Of a stretch of 64,000 nucleotides of DNA, positions 33,946 through 43,057 are shown piece by piece (the stretch's first letter is position 1; each line of letters opens with the position of its first letter). The DNA lies in contig CABIZX010000004.1 of the NCBI GenBank assembly GCA_902363375.1, positions 237,390 to 301,389 on the forward strand. Reading direction: 5' to 3'. The notes under the pieces were generated by a model, which had not been told where the DNA came from, made no database searches, and saw nothing but the letters and a program-made list of their open reading frames with translations. This DNA is from Clostridiaceae bacterium. Its GTDB lineage: Bacteria > Bacillota > Clostridia > Clostridiales > Clostridiaceae. A program made the position numbers and the translations under genes.

Positions 33946-35427
33946 CTATTTTACATACATTCCACTTGGTTTTTCAGATAAATTAATCATAATATTTTTC
34001 ATTTGAGTATAAGCGTCTAGGATAGATTTATGAGTTTCTCTACCTATTCCTGAATTCTTATATCCTCCAAATGGCGCTCCAGCTGGGAAGCTATTATAAG
34101 TATTTACCCATACACGACCTGTTCTAATTCCTCTAGCAACTTGTATAGCTTTATTAATATCTTTGGTAAATACTCCTCCACCTAAGCCATATTCGCTATC
34201 ATTTGCCATATCAATTACTTCATCTATTGTCTTAAATTTAATAACAACTCCTACAGGTCCAAAGATTTCTTCTCTAGCAACTCTCATATCATTAGTAACA
34301 TCTACAAGAAGAGTTGGTTTCATAAAGTACCCTTTAGCGGCATCGCCTTCAGTGTATCTCTCACCACCTACAGCTACTCTAGCTCCTTCATTTTTACCAA
34401 TTTCTACATAGCTAAGAATTTTATTAAGTTGAGCTTCGCTTACTTGCGCTCCCATTTGAGTATTATTGTCTAATGGGTTACCTACATTAACCTTATTAAA
34501 AGCTTCAACTGCTTTCTCTATAAATTCATCATAAAAATCTTCCTGTACAAAAATCCTAGATCCTGCTGAGCAAACTTGACCTTGGTTAAATAAAATTCCT
34601 AGTTGAAGTCCTTCTAGGGCTATATCTAGATCTGCATCCTTAAAGAATATGTTAGCAGATTTTCCTCCAAGCTCTAGAGTTGCAGGAATAATATTTTCTG
34701 CTGCTGCAAGTCCAATTTTTCTACCTACTTCTGTAGATCCTGTGAAAGCTAATTTATTAAGTCCTTTATGATGTTGTAGATACTCTCCACTCTTAGAACC
34801 TCTACCTGTAACAAGATTAATTACTCCCTTTGGAACTACATCTTCTATTAATCTCATAAGCTCAAGAACACTTAAAGAAGTTGTGCTTGATGGTTTAAAC
34901 ACTGAAACATCTCCTGCTGCTAGTACTGGAGCAAGTTTCCATGCAGCCATTAAGAACGGAAAATTCCAAGGTACTATTTGTCCTACAACCCCAATTGGCT
35001 CTCTTAATATTATATTTAAAGTGTTTTCATCAAGCATTGTTGAACTACCTTCATCTGAACGAATAACTCCCGCAAAGTATCTAAAGTGATCTGCTGCTAG
35101 AGGTATATCAGCTCCTGTAGTTTCTCTAATTGGTTTTCCATTATCCATGGTTTCAATAGTAGCTAAATACTCTGCATTTTCATCAATAATATCTGCAATT
35201 TTATTTAAAATCTCTGCTCTCTCAGCAACTGTTGTTTTACCCCAAGTTATGAAAGCTCTTTGGGATGCTTCAACTGCATCATCTACATCCTTTTCTGTAG
35301 CATCTGCAATTTCAGCTAAAAATTCTCCATTAGCTGGGTTATAAGTTTTTAAAACTCCACCATCTGAAGCATCTCTCCACTCACCATTTATATATAATTT
35401 ATATTTTTCTTGTAATTTTATATTCAT
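33946..35427 (-). CDS. NAD(P)-dependent aldehyde dehydrogenase
   Basis: A 493-residue class-I-type enzyme oxidising aldehydes to acids in the cytosol. It has 'VVGQIVPWNFPFLMAAWKLA', the nucleotide site 'FTGSTEVGRKI', the general base Glu in 'LELGGKSANIF', the catalytic Cys in 'FNQGQVCSAGSR' and 'EEIFGPV'. The aldehyde substrate cannot be read. GAGG lies before the ATG. It is divergent from an HxlR-type regulator gene, and the 360-base region between them holds a perfect palindrome. Regulation by that HxlR protein, if functional, is plausible. Confidence 0.93.
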   Translation of the reverse strand: MNIKLQEKYKLYINGEWRDASDGGVLKTYNPANGEFLAEIADATEKDVDDAVEASQRAFITWGKTTVAERAEILNKIADIIDENAEYLATIETMDNGKPIRETTGADIPLAADHFRYFAGVIRSDEGSSTMLDENTLNIILREPIGVVGQIVPWNFPFLMAAWKLAPVLAAGDVSVFKPSSTTSLSVLELMRLIEDVVPKGVINLVTGRGSKSGEYLQHHKGLNKLAFTGSTEVGRKIGLAAAENIIPATLELGGKSANIFFKDADLDIALEGLQLGILFNQGQVCSAGSRIFVQEDFYDEFIEKAVEAFNKVNVGNPLDNNTQMGAQVSEAQLNKILSYVEIGKNEGARVAVGGERYTEGDAAKGYFMKPTLLVDVTNDMRVAREEIFGPVGVVIKFKTIDEVIDMANDSEYGLGGGVFTKDINKAIQVARGIRTGRVWVNTYNSFPAGAPFGGYKNSGIGRETHKSILDAYTQMKNIMINLSEKPSGMYVK

Positions 35428-35588
35428 AGAAAATCCTCCTTACGTCCTCTTAAAATTCTTATTCCTTAATTCATCTTTTAAATTCATTTTTGATTTACTT
35501 TTTCAATTTCTTAACTTAATTTTATTATAGTCATAAGATCACTTTTTAGGAAGTAGGCACTTTATTCTTACTAACTATACTTTTTGTG

Positions 35589-35614
35589 CCATAGTATCTT
35601 TTATGATACTATGG
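35589..35614. promoter_or_regulatory. Palindromic operator candidate between ALDH and hxlR
   Basis: CCATAGTATC and GATACTATGG form a perfect 10-bp inverted repeat around six bases, 162 bases upstream of the ALDH start and 177 upstream of the regulator start. There is no T-run and both genes point away from it, so an operator is likelier than a terminator. Confidence 0.45.
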
Positions 35615-35790
35615 GTTAAAATAAAATATTTACTAATATAAATATTTATTTAATACACTATATAGTAGCTTTTAAATTTTAACCTTTATAAAATTTATGA
35701 TATAATTCTGAGTAATATATAGACTTTATTATATTTAGTTACTCTTTTGTACTATAATATAGTAAACATACTATTAGGATGGTGAACTTA

Positions 35791-36204
35791 ATGAATAAGA
35801 ATTTGATATGCATATTTCCTAGACATGAAGAATGTCATATGAGAAATCAATGAGTTAAATACTCCACGTGCCCCATGGTGGTGGTACAAAACCTTTTATC
35901 TGGAAAATGGAAGATATTAATTTTATGGTACTTAAGTTATGGTACCTTGAGATTTAGTGATATTAAAAATAGGCTACCTAATGTAACTCAAAAGATGTTA
36001 ACTTCACAATTGAGAAGCTTAGAAGAAGATAAACTTATATCTAGAAAAGTTTATCCTGTAGTACCCCCTAAGGTTGAATATAGTTTAACTGAAGTTGGTA
36101 AAGAAATTATACCTATTCTTGAAATGATGCATTCCTTTGGAAGTGAATATTTAGATGCAGGCTTATTAAATACTGAAGAAATTGATGAGGGCAATGATGA
36201 TTAA
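35791..36204 (+). CDS. HxlR-family regulator interrupted by an in-frame TGA
   Basis: From 35875 the frame encodes a clear HxlR winged helix: 'LLSGKWKILILWYLSYGTLR', 'QKMLTSQLRSLEEDKLI' and 'VEYSLTEVG'. The family normally starts earlier and has a conserved Cys-Pro before this part; here 'VKYSTCPMVVVQNL' lies upstream in frame, and further up 'MNKNLICIFPRHEECHMRNQ' opens at ATG 35791. A single TGA at 35851-35853 splits them. Translation from 35875 would lose the redox-type Cys. It is divergent from aldehyde dehydrogenase. Nonsense mutation, read-through or a selenocysteine codon are the options; mutation is simplest. Confidence 0.8.
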
Positions 36205-36255
36205 AGTCACTATATCTCTTTATCTAAATTTATATAGTTATTAAGAACCATATAT

Positions 36256-36294
36256 AAAAAGTGTCCAATGCTAATTAGCATTGGACACTTTTTA
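36256..36294. terminator. Perfect bidirectional terminator
   Basis: AAAAAGTGTCCAATGCT and AGCATTGGACACTTTTT form a 17-bp stem with a four-base loop, 50 bases after the HxlR gene. Confidence 0.88.
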
Positions 36295-36385
36295 TTTTAA
36301 GATTTCTTTTTGCCCATACATTTTATATATGATTATATAAACCTTTAAATATAACATTCTAAAAACTACATATTTAAAATGCTCC

Positions 36386-36457
36386 TTATTTAATTTCAAC
36401 TTCTTTTTTATCTATATCTACAATTCTAGTTCTAGTATCTGATTTTGATATCTTCAT
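36386..36457 (-). CDS. Possible 23-residue peptide gene
   Basis: CGGAGAA lies directly before an ATG that opens a charged peptide ('MKISKSDTRTRIVDIDKKEV' then 'EIK'), ten bases after the stop of the 62-residue membrane protein gene. It may be a real small gene or chance. No family can be assigned. Confidence 0.3.
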   Translation of the reverse strand: MKISKSDTRTRIVDIDKKEVEIK

Positions 36458-36467
36458 TTCTCCGGCT

Positions 36468-36656
36468 TTATTTCATAGTATCTGTATCCTCATTTTCTAA
36501 CTTTTTTAAAATATCATCTAGCTTTTTATCCATCTCTTTATTCCTTCTAATTAGACTCTTCCATTCCTGTATCCCCTTATATAAAGCTACGATAATCACC
36601 AGATATACAATAATGTTAACAATACTAGGTATTGCTATTGAATAATCAAACTTCAT
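36468..36656 (-). CDS. Small membrane protein with cytoplasmic coiled coil
   Basis: A 62-residue protein with one helix ('VNIIVYLVIIVALYKGI', about residues 13-29) and a charged heptad-like tail ('RRNKEMDKKLDDILKKLEN'). AAGGAG precedes the ATG. No family was recognised; such proteins are common in clostridia and of unknown function. Confidence 0.65.
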   Translation of the reverse strand: MKFDYSIAIPSIVNIIVYLVIIVALYKGIQEWKSLIRRNKEMDKKLDDILKKLENEDTDTMK

Positions 36657-36692
36657 AATAATCTCCTTCTACATAATCATATTAATTTAAAT

Positions 36693-36729
36693 AAAAAATA
36701 CCGTAAAATTCTACTATGAATAATACGGT
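36693..36729 (-). terminator. Terminator of the VOC gene
   Basis: TACCGT and ACGGTA pair around an AT-rich loop with extra A/T pairs inside; the minus strand continues TTTTTT. Confidence 0.7.
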
Positions 36730-36740
36730 AACAAAATCAT

Positions 36741-37196
36741 TTATTTTATATACTCAATTAATTCTAAAATAATTCCATCTGGATCTTTAAAATACACAGC
36801 TTTACTTTTTCCGAAACCTTGAGAGGTAAAATCAAAGTATTGTGGCTCAGATAAAAATTCAACTCCTTTATCCATCAATCTTTTATATACACTATCAATA
36901 TCTAAAACATTAAAGCATACTTCAGAAATCGAGATCTGATTAAGCTTATTTTCCTTATCCTCAATATCTTTTTCTAGAAATTGAAGTAATTCTACTGGTG
37001 GAGACATTAACTCTTCACTACCCTTTAAGTAAGCAACTCTTACTTTACATGGAGATATTCTAAATAATCTTTCTGTGGCCTCTCCTTCCATGAGCATTTG
37101 ACCTTGATAGGATAATCCTAAAACATTTTTATAGAATTCAATTGATTTTTCTAAATTAGAAACAGTAATTCCTACATGTGCAATATTTTTTAGCAT
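36741..37196 (-). CDS. VOC-family (glyoxalase/epimerase-like) protein
   Basis: A 151-residue protein with two beta-alpha-beta-beta-beta units: 'IAHVGITVSNLEKSIEFY' at the start with a metal-binding His, and 'VCFNVLDIDSVYKRLMDKGV' then 'FKDPDGIILELIEY' with the closing Glu. The pattern resembles methylmalonyl-CoA epimerase or lactoylglutathione lyase relatives; the substrate is unknown. AAAGGA lies upstream of the ATG. It is divergent from the flavin reductase gene, across a region containing a perfect 12-bp palindrome. Confidence 0.88.
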   Translation of the reverse strand: MLKNIAHVGITVSNLEKSIEFYKNVLGLSYQGQMLMEGEATERLFRISPCKVRVAYLKGSEELMSPPVELLQFLEKDIEDKENKLNQISISEVCFNVLDIDSVYKRLMDKGVEFLSEPQYFDFTSQGFGKSKAVYFKDPDGIILELIEYIK

Positions 37197-37340
37197 TTTA
37201 CTTTAATCCTTTCTTATATATCATATTAATATCTACTTTATTATAGGATATCCTCACCGTATTATTCAATTTTTAAAGAACATATCAATTGATTAACATA
37301 GTCCTTAAGCATAACCTAAGTACTAGTTCTATATATATCT

Positions 37341-37372
37341 ATATTTTACAATATAAGTTTATTGTAAAATAT
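37341..37372. promoter_or_regulatory. Perfect 12-bp palindrome in a divergent intergenic region
   Basis: ATATTTTACAAT and ATTGTAAAATAT flank eight bases, between the starts of the VOC and flavin reductase genes (a gap of 393 bases otherwise without visible genes). It is a possible operator; the regulator is not identifiable. Confidence 0.35.
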
Positions 37373-37589
37373 AATTATCTAACATCTATTAATTTAACAT
37401 AAAATTCTTCTTTTAGAACTTAAAAATATTTAGCTATAAATCAATCATTTTTAATTAGTATTAAGTATATACTTTAAAATAAATAGTGATATAATTTATT
37501 ATTATTAATAATCTCTTTTAAAGTTTTAGTCTTGACTTAGAGATTTATATTTTCTTACCAAATTTTTACTATATCAAGGGGGATTTAAA

Positions 37590-38216
37590 ATGAAGGTACT
37601 ATTAATAAACGGTAGTCCTAATGAAAAAGGATGTACTTATACTGCTTTATGTGAAATAGCAAAGGAACTTGAAAAAGAAAACATAGAAGCAGAAATATTG
37701 CATGTAGGAAAAGATCCTATTAGAGGATGTATGGGATGTGGACATTGCTCTAGAAGTGGTAGTGGCAAATGTATTTTTAATGATGATACTGTTAATATTG
37801 CTTTAGAAAAAGCTAAGCATGTAGATGGATTCATCTTTGGTTCTCCAGTTCACTATGCTGGTGCTTCTGGTATGCTTACATCATTTTTAGATAGATTCTT
37901 TTATGCTGGAAGTGGCTTTGAATATAAACCTGGAGCAGCTATAGTAAGCTGCCGTAGAGGTGGTTCCTCTGCTGCCTTTGATCAACTAAACAAATACTTC
38001 ACAATTTCTAGTATGCCAATAGTTTCTTCTCAATATTGGAATATGGTTCATGGAAATACTCCAGAAGAAGTAAAACAAGATCTTGAAGGTATGCAAACAA
38101 TGAGAACTTTAGGTAAAAATATGGCTTGGATGCTTAAATCTATAGAAGCTGGTAAAAAAGCTGGAATATCATTACCTAAAAAAGAAGAAAGAGCAAGAAC
38201 TAACTTCATAAGGTAG
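37590..38216 (+). CDS. NADPH-dependent FMN reductase / iron-sulfur flavoprotein-like protein
   Basis: A 208-residue flavodoxin-fold protein starting 'MKVLLINGSPNEKGCTYTAL' (phosphate-binding loop for FMN), with 'CMGCGHCSRSGSGKC', a cysteine cluster typical of the iron-sulfur flavoprotein branch, then 'GFIFGSPVHYAGASGMLTSF' around the flavin ring. It likely moves electrons from NAD(P)H to flavin, quinone or nitro compounds. GGGGG precedes the ATG. Downstream lies a long nested hairpin before the convergent galE. Confidence 0.88.
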   Translation: MKVLLINGSPNEKGCTYTALCEIAKELEKENIEAEILHVGKDPIRGCMGCGHCSRSGSGKCIFNDDTVNIALEKAKHVDGFIFGSPVHYAGASGMLTSFLDRFFYAGSGFEYKPGAAIVSCRRGGSSAAFDQLNKYFTISSMPIVSSQYWNMVHGNTPEEVKQDLEGMQTMRTLGKNMAWMLKSIEAGKKAGISLPKKEERARTNFIR

Positions 38217-38260
38217 ACATATCTCTTAGCTTCTATGAAACTTTAATCTTATATAAAATA

Positions 38261-38341
38261 TTGAGCATATACTTTTAATATTATTGGAGTCTGCGTCACC
38301 ACATAAGACGCTAATCATCAATAACATAAGTACATGCTCAA
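38261..38341. terminator. Long nested hairpin between convergent genes
   Basis: Outer arms TTGAGCATATACTT and AAGTACATGCTCAA (two mismatches), a middle TTATTG/CAATAA pair, and an inner GCGTC/GACGC stem with an eight-to-nine-base loop give an ~80-base branched or extended hairpin. It can end transcription from both sides, but is larger and more ordered than ordinary terminators. Confidence 0.55.
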
Positions 38342-38358
38342 TTTATATAAATCTTATT

Positions 38359-39372
38359 CTATTCTTCATATCCCTTTGGATTTTGGCTTTGCCATCTCCA
38401 TGAATCTTCGCACATTTCTTTTATACCTTTTTCAGCCTTCCAACCTAACTCATCATTAGCCTTACTTGGATCTGAATAGCATGTAGCAATATCCCCAGGT
38501 CTTCTAGCTGTAATTTTATAAGGAATTTCTCTTCCACTAGCTTCTGAAAAGGCCTTAACCATATCTAAAACACTATATCCTATTCCTGTTCCTAAGTTGT
38601 AAGTTACAAGTCCAGAATCAGTTTTTAACTTTTCTAATGCTTTTAAGTGACCTTTAGCTAAGTCTACCACGTGAATATAGTCTCTAACTCCTGTTCCATC
38701 TGGTGTATCATAGTCATCTCCAAATACACTAAGCTCCTTAAGTTCTCCTATTGCTACTTTTGTTATAAAAGGCATAAGATTATTTGGGATACCACATGGA
38801 TCTTCCCCTATAGTTCCACTTTTATGAGCTCCAACTGGATTAAAATAACGAAGTAATGCTATGTTCATTGAATCATCAGCTTTATATACATCTCTTAAAA
38901 TTTCTTCTAGCATAAGCTTAGTTCTACCATAAGGATTTGTTGCAGAAAGAGGACAATTTTCAGTAATTGGAATAATCTTTGCATCCCCATATACTGTGGC
39001 TGAAGAACTAAATACAAAATTTTTAACTCCATATTTTCTCATAAGTTCTAAAAGTACAAAGGTACTAGTTAAGTTATTATGATAATATTCTAATGGTTTA
39101 GCTACTGATTCACCTACAGCTTTAAATCCTGCAAAATGAATTACTGAATCTATATTATTTTCACTAAATACTTTATCCATATCTTCTTTATTTAGCACAT
39201 CATATTTATAGAATTTAGGTTCTATTCCTGTAATTGCTTTAATTCTATCTTTAACTAATTCTTTGCTATTACTTAGGTTGTCCACTATAATAACCTCATA
39301 TCCTTTTTCTAATAGCTCTACAGTGGTATGACTACCTATGTACCCCATTCCTCCAGTTACTAAAACTGCCAT
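38359..39372 (-). CDS. galE: UDP-glucose 4-epimerase
   Basis: About 337 residues. An extended SDR with the NAD motif '[17 protein letters not shown]', '[12 protein letters not shown]', catalytic Ser in '[10 protein letters not shown]' and the YxxxK pair in '[13 protein letters not shown]'. It interconverts UDP-glucose and UDP-galactose for sugar metabolism and envelope polysaccharides. I chose ATG 39372 with GGAG eight bases upstream over a GTG at 39381. It is a single gene here, convergent with the flavin reductase gene. Confidence 0.95.
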   Translation of the reverse strand: MAVLVTGGMGYIGSHTTVELLEKGYEVIIVDNLSNSKELVKDRIKAITGIEPKFYKYDVLNKEDMDKVFSENNIDSVIHFAGFKAVGESVAKPLEYYHNNLTSTFVLLELMRKYGVKNFVFSSSATVYGDAKIIPITENCPLSATNPYGRTKLMLEEILRDVYKADDSMNIALLRYFNPVGAHKSGTIGEDPCGIPNNLMPFITKVAIGELKELSVFGDDYDTPDGTGVRDYIHVVDLAKGHLKALEKLKTDSGLVTYNLGTGIGYSVLDMVKAFSEASGREIPYKITARRPGDIATCYSDPSKANDELGWKAEKGIKEMCEDSWRWQSQNPKGYEE

Positions 39373-39546
39373 CAAATACACTCCATTCTTAATTTATTTA
39401 TATATTATTTTATCAATTGAGCCTATAACGTTTATTCATATATAATAAACTATTACCATAATTATATCTTAAATTGCAAATTTATGAAAGAAAAAGAGCT
39501 ATCAACTTAACTCTTCTTTAGAATATCCAAAAACTCTTCTATATAC

Positions 39547-41307
39547 TTATGCTTTCTTTTCATTTAAGTGTTTCACAAATATGTCAACAAGCTTTGGATC
39601 AAACTGTGTACCAGCACATCTCTTTAATTCTTTAATAGCCTCATCTTTGCTCATAGCCTTTTTATATACTCTGTCATGAGTCATAACATCATAGGAATCC
39701 GCGATAGCAATAATTCTCGCCATTAATGGTATTTCTTCTCCTGAAATACCTAACGGATATCCAGTACCATCCCACTTCTCATGATGTGTTAATACACATT
39801 TTGCCACATTAGCTATTTCATTAGATGCATTTATAATTCTAAATCCCTTCTCTGCATGAGTTTTCATTACCTCAAATTCATTAGGTGTTAATGGTCCAGG
39901 CTTTAAAAGTATATCTTCTTCAATGGCAATTTTCCCTATATCATGAAGTCTAGCCACTATCATTAGTTCATCCATTTGGGAGCTCTTAAATCCATATCTC
40001 TCACCTAGTTCTAATGCATATGATTCCACTCTTTCAGTATGCTCCTCTGTTTCCATATTTTTAGCTTCCAGACTCTTTTTAAGTGAATTCATCATAGAAC
40101 TTCTAACACTATTATGCTCTAGAAGCTTTTGTCTATATACTCTATCTTCAACTTCTTTAATGCACTTATAAATATCTTCTTCAACTGAGTATTTAACCAT
40201 ATTTCCAAGAGCTATACTAAGTTCAATATAACTATATTCATCCTTCTTACATTCACTTCTTATTTGCTCTACCAATCTTTCACAACAACAATCATTACAG
40301 TTAGGTATTAGTATCATGAATTCATCTCCACCCCATCTAAAGACAAATCCCTTATCATTACAAACTTTACTAAGTACACTCGCTATACTTTGTAGTAGCT
40401 TGTCCCCCTCAAGATGTCCTAATGAATCATTGACTAGCTTCAACCCATTTACATCCCCCATAATTATTCCTAACGGAAGATGCTCTTCTTTGTTCAACTC
40501 TCTTATCTTCTCTTCAAAGTATGTTCTATTATATATTCCTGTTAATGTATCATTGTAACTTAAATATCTGAGTCTCTCTTCCAATCTCTTTTGATTAGTT
40601 ATGTTCCTAGCAAGTCCTACAATTCCCCATACTTCACCATTCTCATTTATTACAGGTGCTTTAAAGCTTTCTTCTATAATTTTATTTCCTTTGTCATCTA
40701 AAGTTATTCCTTCAATATATTTTGCTTGTCTACTCTCCATTATTTCTTTATCCATGTTAATAAAATCTTCTGCAATTTCTTTGTCTGGAAAAATCTCTAG
40801 ATCGGTTTTCCCAATTACATTATCTACTCCAAACTGCTTATAATAATCATTAAAATTCTTATTACATCCAATGAATTTAGAGTCTTTATCCTTGTAAAAT
40901 ATTGCTTCTGGTAATGAATCAATGATGGTTCTAAGAATACTTTTCTGATTTTCTAGTTCAAATTCTCTTCTTTTTTCAGCTTCAACATTGATGATTACTC
41001 CACCAATAGCATTAGTTTCACCTTTTTCGTTTGTAATCGGAAATATATGGCATTCCTCTAATTTATTTTTAATAGCCTCATCATGGATAGAGACTTCTAA
41101 TTTATCTAAACATTCTTTAACTCTCTTATTATACACACTTGCAATTTTTTCTGGAAAGACTTCTTCATAAACTTTACCTTTTATTTCTTTTAAATTTAGA
41201 TTATAATTTTTTTCACAGGCATTATTAATAAATATGATTTTCTTATCTATATCTGCAATCCATATAGCCCATGGTATATTTTGTAAAAATAATTCAGCTA
41301 ATTCCAT
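39547..41307 (-). CDS. PAS-PAS-GGDEF-HD-GYP signalling protein
   Basis: A 586-residue cytoplasmic protein. Two PAS domains (about 1-110 and 125-245) come first, then a GGDEF domain (250-400) with an intact 'RWGGDEFMIL', and an HD-GYP domain (about 405-580) with 'LHDIGKIAI', 'HAEKGFRII', 'LTHHEKWDGTGYP' and 'ADSYDVM'. It could both make and break cyclic di-GMP or act on a related nucleotide. PAS input suggests redox, oxygen or small-molecule sensing. It is the second cyclic-di-GMP-type protein in this window and stands alone. Confidence 0.92.
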   Translation of the reverse strand: MELAELFLQNIPWAIWIADIDKKIIFINNACEKNYNLNLKEIKGKVYEEVFPEKIASVYNKRVKECLDKLEVSIHDEAIKNKLEECHIFPITNEKGETNAIGGVIINVEAEKRREFELENQKSILRTIIDSLPEAIFYKDKDSKFIGCNKNFNDYYKQFGVDNVIGKTDLEIFPDKEIAEDFINMDKEIMESRQAKYIEGITLDDKGNKIIEESFKAPVINENGEVWGIVGLARNITNQKRLEERLRYLSYNDTLTGIYNRTYFEEKIRELNKEEHLPLGIIMGDVNGLKLVNDSLGHLEGDKLLQSIASVLSKVCNDKGFVFRWGGDEFMILIPNCNDCCCERLVEQIRSECKKDEYSYIELSIALGNMVKYSVEEDIYKCIKEVEDRVYRQKLLEHNSVRSSMMNSLKKSLEAKNMETEEHTERVESYALELGERYGFKSSQMDELMIVARLHDIGKIAIEEDILLKPGPLTPNEFEVMKTHAEKGFRIINASNEIANVAKCVLTHHEKWDGTGYPLGISGEEIPLMARIIAIADSYDVMTHDRVYKKAMSKDEAIKELKRCAGTQFDPKLVDIFVKHLNEKKA

Positions 41308-41531
41308 TTTTCCCCTCCAAAACTTATCATACCCTTATTTTACCACCTTTGCCTATATAATATCTACCTTTTTACTATATTATGTATTTTGCTTTATCTC
41401 TCGATTATTTGTAATATTTAATTTAAGTACTTGTATTGCACAAATTCTTTGATCTCTTTATTTATGTCTAAAATACTATTTATTACGGCAAATTTAAAAT
41501 AACTATATTTATAAATTTAAAAATATAAAAT

Positions 41532-41592
41532 GAACTATATGAATAATTTTTAAGTCTTAAATACTAAAAACTCATTAAATTTCATATAGTTC
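41532..41592 (-). terminator. Long-loop terminator hairpin
   Basis: GAACTATATGAA and TTCATATAGTTC form a perfect 12-bp stem around an A/T-rich loop; the minus strand continues ATTTTATATTTTT. It is past the 41613 gene. Confidence 0.6.
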
Positions 41593-41612
41593 CATAATCT
41601 ATTTAAATAATA

Positions 41613-41945
41613 TTACAATCTACCTTTTCTCCTTAATTCTCTCTGTAGTTTAAGTTGTAGTCTTGGATCGTTAGCTATATAATAACTTAAAATGTCACTT
41701 ACAGCTTCCCCATCTAATCCATTGATGCCACCCATTCTATCTACTTCATCCTCTATGATATCTAAAAGTTTCTCCTCCATGATTTCATTCATTATCTCTT
41801 GCCTATCTATCATTTCTTCTTCAAGTTTTTTTCTTCTAGCTTCCTCTTGCTTGACTTTCTTTCTTTCCTCTCTTTTCATATGTCTATCGATTGATTTCTT
41901 TCTATTTTCTCTATTCCCTCGAAAAAACAAATTTGTATCTCTCAT
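41613..41945 (-). CDS. Charged coiled-coil protein of unknown function
   Basis: A 110-residue protein with a very basic, helical N-terminal part ('RHMKREERKKVKQEEARRKK') followed by an acidic helix ('EIMEEKLLDIIEDEVDRMGG') and a C-terminal 'DPRLQLKLQRELRRKGRL'. GGAGG lies before ATG 41945; the reading from 41975 includes that site and is unlikely. No family recognised. It probably binds nucleic acid or protein through its charge. Confidence 0.65.
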   Translation of the reverse strand: MRDTNLFFRGNRENRKKSIDRHMKREERKKVKQEEARRKKLEEEMIDRQEIMNEIMEEKLLDIIEDEVDRMGGINGLDGEAVSDILSYYIANDPRLQLKLQRELRRKGRL

Positions 41946-42029
41946 ATAAACGCCTCCGTAAAGTTTATAGATCATCCATTTAATATCTTATTGTTATAGT
42001 TATATTTTCAAAGGATTATATAAATACTT

Positions 42030-42809
42030 TTATATAATAAACTCCATATTTTTATCATACTCTGTTCTAGCAATTAAATATCTCTTTAAAATTTTAGAAC
42101 TGTATACTCTAAAATCTAAAGAAGGTTGTACCTTTATAGAGTAGTTTTTATCAATAATAGCCTCTTTAAGCTCCTCTATGGTATAGCATGAAGTGTTTAA
42201 CTCAGTATATATTCCTCCCAGCTGCAACGGAGTATGACTATCACTACCTGTAATTACATTAACTCCTATCCTATTAGATAATTCAAATAATTCTTCCCTT
42301 ACTGCTTCTTCACCTTTTTTAAATATATCTTTAGCATTTAAATCTATAGCATCTAATCGCCTTAATAACTCTTCAGGATGATTACATAATTTATGACCTC
42401 TTCTAAAAGGATGAGCTCCTATTTTTAAGCAATTATATTCATCCGCTAATTCTAATAAACTCCTAAATTCTATTAAGTTTTCTCTATCCATATGTGGCTT
42501 TAATTTTTCATGAATTTCTAATATAGCTTCTCTATTTCCAACTAAGACAACATGCCCCTTATCCTTTATGCTTACTTCCATAGCTGGAAAAACTGAAATA
42601 CCTTTAACTAGATACCTATCTCCTTGATACTCATAATTCTCCTTGAGATATTTATATATTTCTATAAAATTTATAGCATTGAAATGTTCACACATAATTA
42701 TTCCATGTAAATTGCTTGACCTTGCATATTCAATTTCCTCAATAAAAAATCTCTCATTAAAATCTTTTCTTTTGCTCAGTAGCCCATGGACATGAAAGTC
42801 TATGTTCAT
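42030..42809 (-). CDS. PHP-domain phosphoesterase-like protein
   Basis: About 259 residues with the PHP metal motifs: 'IDFHVHGLL' (motif 1), 'MCEHFNAINF' (motif 2), 'IGAHPFRRGH' and 'GSDSHTPLQLGGIY' near residue 195. The metal ligands seem complete, so hydrolysis of a phosphoester is likely; the substrate is unknown. GAGGAG lies seven bases before ATG 42809, chosen over an ATG at 42824. Confidence 0.87.
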   Translation of the reverse strand: MNIDFHVHGLLSKRKDFNERFFIEEIEYARSSNLHGIIMCEHFNAINFIEIYKYLKENYEYQGDRYLVKGISVFPAMEVSIKDKGHVVLVGNREAILEIHEKLKPHMDRENLIEFRSLLELADEYNCLKIGAHPFRRGHKLCNHPEELLRRLDAIDLNAKDIFKKGEEAVREELFELSNRIGVNVITGSDSHTPLQLGGIYTELNTSCYTIEELKEAIIDKNYSIKVQPSLDFRVYSSKILKRYLIARTEYDKNMEFII

Positions 42810-42941
42810 ACTAGTTCTCCTCATTAAATTACTTATAGAATCTCCATAATATAAAGATAAATTCTATCTCTTATTATTATATAGAGATTTGACAATTAAG
42901 TTACCAACGGAGAACTTTTCTATTACATATCTTAATCAAAT

Positions 42942-42975
42942 AGAAAAACTGCTAGCATAAACTAACAGTTTTTCT
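42942..42975 (-). terminator. Terminator of the coiled-coil/PLD-like gene
   Basis: AGAAAAACTG and CAGTTTTTCT form a perfect 10-bp stem, about 85 bases past the stop. The loop contains a small CTAG. Confidence 0.65.
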
Positions 42976-43057
42976 ACTTAATCTCTATTCTTATCTTTGA
43001 ATTTATATATTTATTCAATTTAGGGATTATTATTTTTGTGTTCAAGATATACTCTTT

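Noticed and set aside
35877..35892. GGTGGTACAAAACC resembling a T-box motif
   Set aside because: It lies inside the HxlR coding region with no antiterminator or specifier stem, so coincidence.
35851..35900. Selenocysteine codon with downstream SECIS in hxlR
   Set aside because: Only a weak CCAC/GTGG stem follows the TGA, with no convincing bacterial SECIS loop; a nonsense mutation is simpler.
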